From assembly GCA_023390155.1 (NCBI GenBank), contig JAEWDJ010000495.1:1-9237 (forward strand): a stretch of 9,237 nucleotides of DNA, written 5' to 3'. The notes under the pieces were generated by a model. That model did no database searches, was not told the DNA's origin, and saw nothing but the letters and a program-made list of their open reading frames with translations. This document shows positions 7,065 to 9,237 of this stretch, piece after piece. The translations under genes were made by a program, and so were the position numbers. Numbering within the stretch: the first letter of the stretch is position 1; every line of letters begins with the position of its first letter. This DNA comes from Actinomycetes bacterium (GTDB lineage Bacteria; Actinomycetota; Actinomycetes; Actinomycetales; Microbacteriaceae).

Positions 7065-7666
7065 GCGAGACCGTCATCCGCCACACGTTCGAGGCGCCCA
7101 ACGCCTTCACCCAGGCCGAGCTCGGCTGGGAGGCCTGGCTCGAGCCGCTCCCGCTCGACGAGCTGACCGATCGCCACTACGAGGGCCTGGTCGACAAGGG
7201 CCGCGCCAACAGCCCCTACTTCCGCCTGCTCGTGCGCGACCCCGACATCCTGGGCGCCCGCACCCGCACCGACAACGACATCTTCTACAACGAGAAGGGC
7301 GGGCTCTCCCGCGCCCTCCGCGAGCTGTCGGCCGCCAGCGCGTCGCGCACGAACGGCTGCATCTTCTGCGCGTCGGTGCACTCGCGGTTCGCGAGCCACA
7401 AGTCCAAGCGCCCCGACGACGTGCAGCGCCTGCTCGACGACGGCACGGCGGCGCCGCAGGACGACCCGCAGTGGCGAGCGGTGATCGACGCGTCCGTCGC
7501 GCTCACCGACAACCCGGGCACCTTCGACGCGTCGAACGTGCAGCAGCTGCGCGAGGCGGGGCTGGACGACCTCGCGATCGCCGACGCCATCCACGGCGCC
7601 GCGTTCTTCAACTGGGCGAACCGGCTGATGCTGTCGCTGGGGGAGCCGACGCCGCCGGCCGCGTAG
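7061..7666 (+). CDS. Alkylhydroperoxidase (AhpD-like) domain protein, Avi_7169 family
   Basis: This is a 201-residue protein with an N-terminal region of about 80 residues (FTQAELGWEAWLEPLPLDELT, RANSPYFRLLVRDPDILGARTRTDNDIFYN) and a CMD/AhpD core. The core carries the catalytic signature C-x-x-C-x-x-x-H as CIFCASVH (Cys100, Cys103, His107). AIADAIHGAAFFNWANRLM near the C-terminus is the family's second helix pair. AhpD-like proteins reduce peroxides or disulfides through the cysteine pair. The context and N-terminal extension fit the Avi_7169 family, recognised from memory. It is the last gene of the coupled set: its ATG overlaps the CMD stop, AAGGGAG (7047-7053) precedes it by 7 bases, and a terminator region follows. 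The physiological peroxide or electron donor is unknown. Confidence 0.88.
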   Translation: MSETVIRHTFEAPNAFTQAELGWEAWLEPLPLDELTDRHYEGLVDKGRANSPYFRLLVRDPDILGARTRTDNDIFYNEKGGLSRALRELSAASASRTNGCIFCASVHSRFASHKSKRPDDVQRLLDDGTAAPQDDPQWRAVIDASVALTDNPGTFDASNVQQLREAGLDDLAIADAIHGAAFFNWANRLMLSLGEPTPPAA

Positions 7667-7667
7667 G

Positions 7668-7683
7668 CCGCGCCGCGGCGCGG
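7668..7683. repeat. 16-base perfect GC palindrome just after the operon's last stop
   Basis: CCGCGCCGCGGCGCGG is its own reverse complement and begins two bases after the stop of the AhpD-like gene. In RNA it could form a 6-bp all-GC stem with a CGCG loop. It may assist termination or protect the 3' end. It could also be a chance product of the base composition. Confidence 0.4.
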
Positions 7684-7721
7684 GCGGGCTGTTCCTACCC
7701 GACGACCCGGCTTCCGCCGAC

Positions 7722-7751
7722 CCCGACCTCCGACGACCCGACCTCTGACGA
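7722..7751. repeat. Two tandem 15-base repeats
   Basis: CCCGACCTCCGACGA (7722-7736) is followed directly by CCCGACCTCTGACGA (7737-7751), with one difference. The second copy runs into the 5' arm of the terminator. A further GACGACCCGG at 7701-7710 shares the core, so the arm sequence occurs three times. It looks like slippage duplication of a terminator arm. Confidence 0.75.
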
Positions 7752-7776
7752 CCCGGTGGCGCCCCGGGTCGTCGGG
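7744..7776 (+). terminator. Terminator hairpin of the transporter-monooxygenase operon
   Basis: GACGACCCGG (7747-7756) pairs with CCGGGTCGTC (7764-7773) around a 7-base loop. The pairing extends outward through G-T wobbles and one C-G to 7744/7776. CTTT and, ten bases on, GTTTT follow, a weak T-tract as is usual in high-GC actinobacteria. It lies about 80 bases after the last stop and before the next promoter. The stem is nearly symmetric and could also work on the other strand, but no leftward gene needs it. Confidence 0.65.
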
Positions 7777-7777
7777 C

Positions 7778-7812
7778 TTTGGCAGGTTTTGGCATTTTGG
7801 CACCGTTTGGCA
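7778..7812 (+). repeat. Four TTTGGCA direct repeats
   Basis: TTTGGCA occurs at 7778-7784, 7788-7794, 7796-7802 and 7806-7812. The starts are 10, 8 and 10 bases apart, roughly one helical turn. The same TTGGCA core forms the outer end of the 33-base palindrome downstream. This suggests protein-binding half-sites for the regulator of the second operon. The repeats are too short and too close for CRISPR. Confidence 0.6.
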
Positions 7813-7813
7813 G

Positions 7814-7843
7814 TTGCGGCCGGCGAGAGGGGCGATCTATCTT
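7814..7843 (+). promoter_or_regulatory. Alternative promoter upstream of the palindrome
   Basis: TTGCGG (7814-7819) and TATCTT (7838-7843) are separated by 18 bases. Transcription from here would begin at about 7850, inside the 33-base palindrome, which would then act as a start-site operator and put a strong hairpin near the 5' end of the RNA. It is weaker than the pair at 7858-7885. Confidence 0.3.
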
Positions 7844-7844
7844 C

Positions 7845-7877
7845 GTGCCAAGACGTTTTGCCAAAACGTCTTGGCAC
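7845..7877. promoter_or_regulatory. 33-base perfect palindrome, probable LacI-type operator
   Basis: GTGCCAAGACGTTTTG (7845-7860), one central C, and the exact reverse complement (7862-7877) form 16-base arms without a mismatch. It can be read as two overlapping sites, 7846-7863 and 7859-7876. Each is a near-palindrome centred on CG and flanked by TGCCAA or TTGGCA, with centres 13 bases apart. A-rich/T-rich half-sites around a central CG are the hallmark of LacI-family operators. It covers the -35 and spacer of the promoter for the sugar-type receptor, so repression is the likely effect. The regulator gene is not in the window. Confidence 0.75.
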
Positions 7878-7885
7878 CATAGAGT
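7858..7885 (+). promoter_or_regulatory. Promoter of the second ABC operon
   Basis: TTGCCA (7858-7863, five of six matches to TTGACA) is followed after 16 bases by TAGAGT (7880-7885). Transcription would begin at about 7892, leaving a leader of about 40 bases with GGAG (7923-7926) placed 5 bases before the ATG at 7932. The -35 and most of the spacer lie inside the 33-base palindrome, which fits control by a repressor released by an inducing sugar. Confidence 0.6.
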
Positions 7886-7931
7886 GTTCCCACACACGCA
7901 GCCCTAGCTGCTCTCACGATCCGGAGTAACG

Positions 7932-9209
7932 ATGCTTCGTAAGAAAATCGCGGCGGCGACAGCGGTCGGCGCCGCCGTCGCGCTCGCGCTCGCCGGGTGC
8001 GGCGTCGGCGGAGGGGGCTCCTCCTCGTCCGCCGGCTCCCTCACCGTCCTCGTGGAGGCGGGCGGTCACGCCGAGCTCCAGCCCATCGCCGACCTCTACA
8101 AGAAGGAGACGGGCACCTCGGTGACCTTCGTCGAGCTCCCGTACGACGGCCTCTACAACCGCCTCAACAGCGAGCTCACCTCGGGCACGGTCTCGTTCGA
8201 CGTCGCCGCGCTCGACTCGATCTGGCTCCCCGCCTTCAGAGACGCCGTCACCCCGCTCGACGACCTCTTCACCTCCGAGGTGAAGGGCGACCTCTTCCCC
8301 GCCCTGGTCACGGAGGCGAAATCCGGCGACCACTTCGTCGGGATGCCCGTCTGGACCAACTCCGAGATCCTGTACTACCGCAAGGACCTCTTCGACGACC
8401 CGACCAACCAGGCGGCCTTCAAGGCCAAGTACGGCTACGACCTCGTCCCGCCGACGACCTGGCAGCAGTACACGGACGCGGCGGAGTTCTTCACCCAGCC
8501 CGACAAGGGTCTCTACGGCACCGACGTCAAGGGCGCCGTGGAGACCGAGTACCTCGCGACGCTCTCCCAGACCGGGGAGAAGACCATGGTCATGAACGAC
8601 TCCGGCAGCGAGGTCTCGCTCGGCGACGAGAACAGCGTGAAGGCGCTCGACTTCTACACGAGCCTGCAGAAGTACGCGCCCTCCGGCGCCGCGCAGCTCG
8701 ACTGGGCCGGCGCGCAGAACCTGTTCAACCAGGGCAAGACCGCCATGATGCGGTTCTGGGCGCACGCCTACCGCCAGATCCCGAAGGACGCGTCGGTGTA
8801 CGGCAAGGTCGGCGTCGCGCCGATGATCGCCGGGCCGGGCGGCGTCGCCGGCGTGCCGGGCGCCTGGTACCTGTCGGTCGCCAAAGCCAGCACGAAGCAG
8901 GAGCAGGGGCTCGACTTCGTGAAGTTCGCCTACGAGCACAACGACCTCAGCGCCGACACCAGCCTCGGGCTCGTCGCCCGCAAGTCCGCGTTCGAGAAGT
9001 ACCAGGACCAGCCGGGCTTCGAGAACTACAAGCCCCTGGTCGAGACCCTGGACGCGAAGGACACCATCCCGCGTCCGGCCTCCCCGAAGTGGCAGCAGAT
9101 CGTGGACACGGTGCTGGTGCCGCTGATCCAGAAGTCTCTGCAGCCCGGCGCCGACAACCAGGCGCTGCTGAACGCAGCAAAGGAGCAGGTCCAATCGCTG
9201 TTCAAGTGA
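7932..9209 (+). CDS. Carbohydrate-type ABC transporter substrate-binding lipoprotein (SBP family 1)
   Basis: This 425-residue receptor is of the usual size for family-1 solute-binding proteins of sugar importers. The signal peptide MLRKKIAAA plus a hydrophobic core ends in the lipobox LAGC (Cys23), followed by a Gly/Ser linker to about residue 35. The mature part shows the family pattern: LTVLVEAGGHAELQPIADLYKKETG, then LPYDGLYNRLNSELTSG and FDVAALDSIWLPAF, MPVWTNSEILYYRKDLF, PPTTWQQY (173-180), a helix with NLFNQGKTAMMRFW, and GGVAGVPGAWYLSVAKAS. The ATG at 7932 has GGAG 5 bases upstream and begins the signal peptide. Aromatic and acidic side chains suggest a sugar or polyol ligand, but which one cannot be read. 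The stop overlaps the start of a probable permease gene. Expression is likely controlled by the palindrome upstream. Confidence 0.92.
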   Translation: MLRKKIAAATAVGAAVALALAGCGVGGGGSSSSAGSLTVLVEAGGHAELQPIADLYKKETGTSVTFVELPYDGLYNRLNSELTSGTVSFDVAALDSIWLPAFRDAVTPLDDLFTSEVKGDLFPALVTEAKSGDHFVGMPVWTNSEILYYRKDLFDDPTNQAAFKAKYGYDLVPPTTWQQYTDAAEFFTQPDKGLYGTDVKGAVETEYLATLSQTGEKTMVMNDSGSEVSLGDENSVKALDFYTSLQKYAPSGAAQLDWAGAQNLFNQGKTAMMRFWAHAYRQIPKDASVYGKVGVAPMIAGPGGVAGVPGAWYLSVAKASTKQEQGLDFVKFAYEHNDLSADTSLGLVARKSAFEKYQDQPGFENYKPLVETLDAKDTIPRPASPKWQQIVDTVLVPLIQKSLQPGADNQALLNAAKEQVQSLFK

Positions 9210-9237
9210 TGGAGCAGCAGCGAGTGGGCGGCCGCAC
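9209..9237 (+). CDS. Start of a downstream gene, probably sugar ABC permease (partial)
   Basis: An open frame begins at the receptor's stop (TGATG overlap) with MEQQRVGGR and continues off the window. A permease is expected here from operon order in family-1 sugar transporters; the nine visible residues do not show it. Three in-frame starts are possible: GTG 9206 (GTGA overlap), ATG 9209, and GTG 9224. The last has GGAG (9211-9214) 9 bases upstream and may be the better ribosome site. Confidence 0.5.

Noticed and set aside
7778..7877. CRISPR-like array suggested by repeated TTTGGCA and the palindrome
   Set aside because: Units are 7 bases with gaps of 1-3 bases, there are no spacers, and no cas gene is near. 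The promoter context fits regulator sites better.
7845..7877. The 33-base palindrome as a Rho-independent terminator
   Set aside because: It lacks a following T-tract, comes after another hairpin that already fits as terminator, and sits on a good promoter just upstream of a gene with its own ribosome site. It remains a minor alternative.
7668..7931. Mobile-element end or attachment site in the gap between the operons
   Set aside because: No transposase or integrase fragment, no target duplication and no tRNA gene are visible; the repeats are explained by terminator and operator functions.

Overview
The window is high-GC DNA with strong G/C third-position codon bias, GTG starts, closely overlapping operon genes and lipoprotein signal peptides. 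This fits a high-GC actinobacterium, most likely of the Microbacteriaceae; the genus is an inference and cannot be fixed from this sequence.

Layout: (1) At the left edge is the C-terminal tail of an alpha/beta hydrolase (+). Its last 14 bases overlap the 3' end of a convergent yajQ gene (-). (2) A 248-base region at 614-861 carries a plausible yajQ promoter and probably the start of a rightward operon. (3) From 862 to 7666 lies one rightward gene set: a lipoprotein solute-binding protein of the branched-chain amino acid/amide (HAAT) type, a single-chain LivH-LivM permease, LivG and LivF ATPases, a luciferase-like flavin monooxygenase, a cysteine-free carboxymuconolactone-decarboxylase-like (CMD) protein and an AhpD-like protein with a CxxC motif. 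From the permease onward every stop overlaps the next start by four bases (ATGA or GTGA), so these six genes are very probably co-transcribed and translationally coupled. (4) The 265-base gap at 7667-7931 holds a terminator region with competing stems, four TTTGGCA direct repeats, a perfect 33-base palindrome and a promoter overlapped by it. (5) The right end starts a second ABC operon: a family-1 (sugar-type) solute-binding lipoprotein, followed by the first codons of a probable permease that runs off the window.

How the genes may work together: the first transporter appears dedicated to the three enzymes encoded behind it. Those three match a recurring trio known by its protein families (KPN_01858 luciferase-like monooxygenase, Avi_7170 CMD protein, Avi_7169 alkylhydroperoxidase-domain protein). 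Its substrate is, to my knowledge, not established. A reasonable inference is import followed by flavin-dependent oxidation of a small organic compound, with the AhpD-like protein handling a peroxide or thiol redox step. This hybrid of an HAAT importer with that trio is the most interesting object here. The second operon looks like a repressor-controlled carbohydrate uptake system; its regulator is not in the window.
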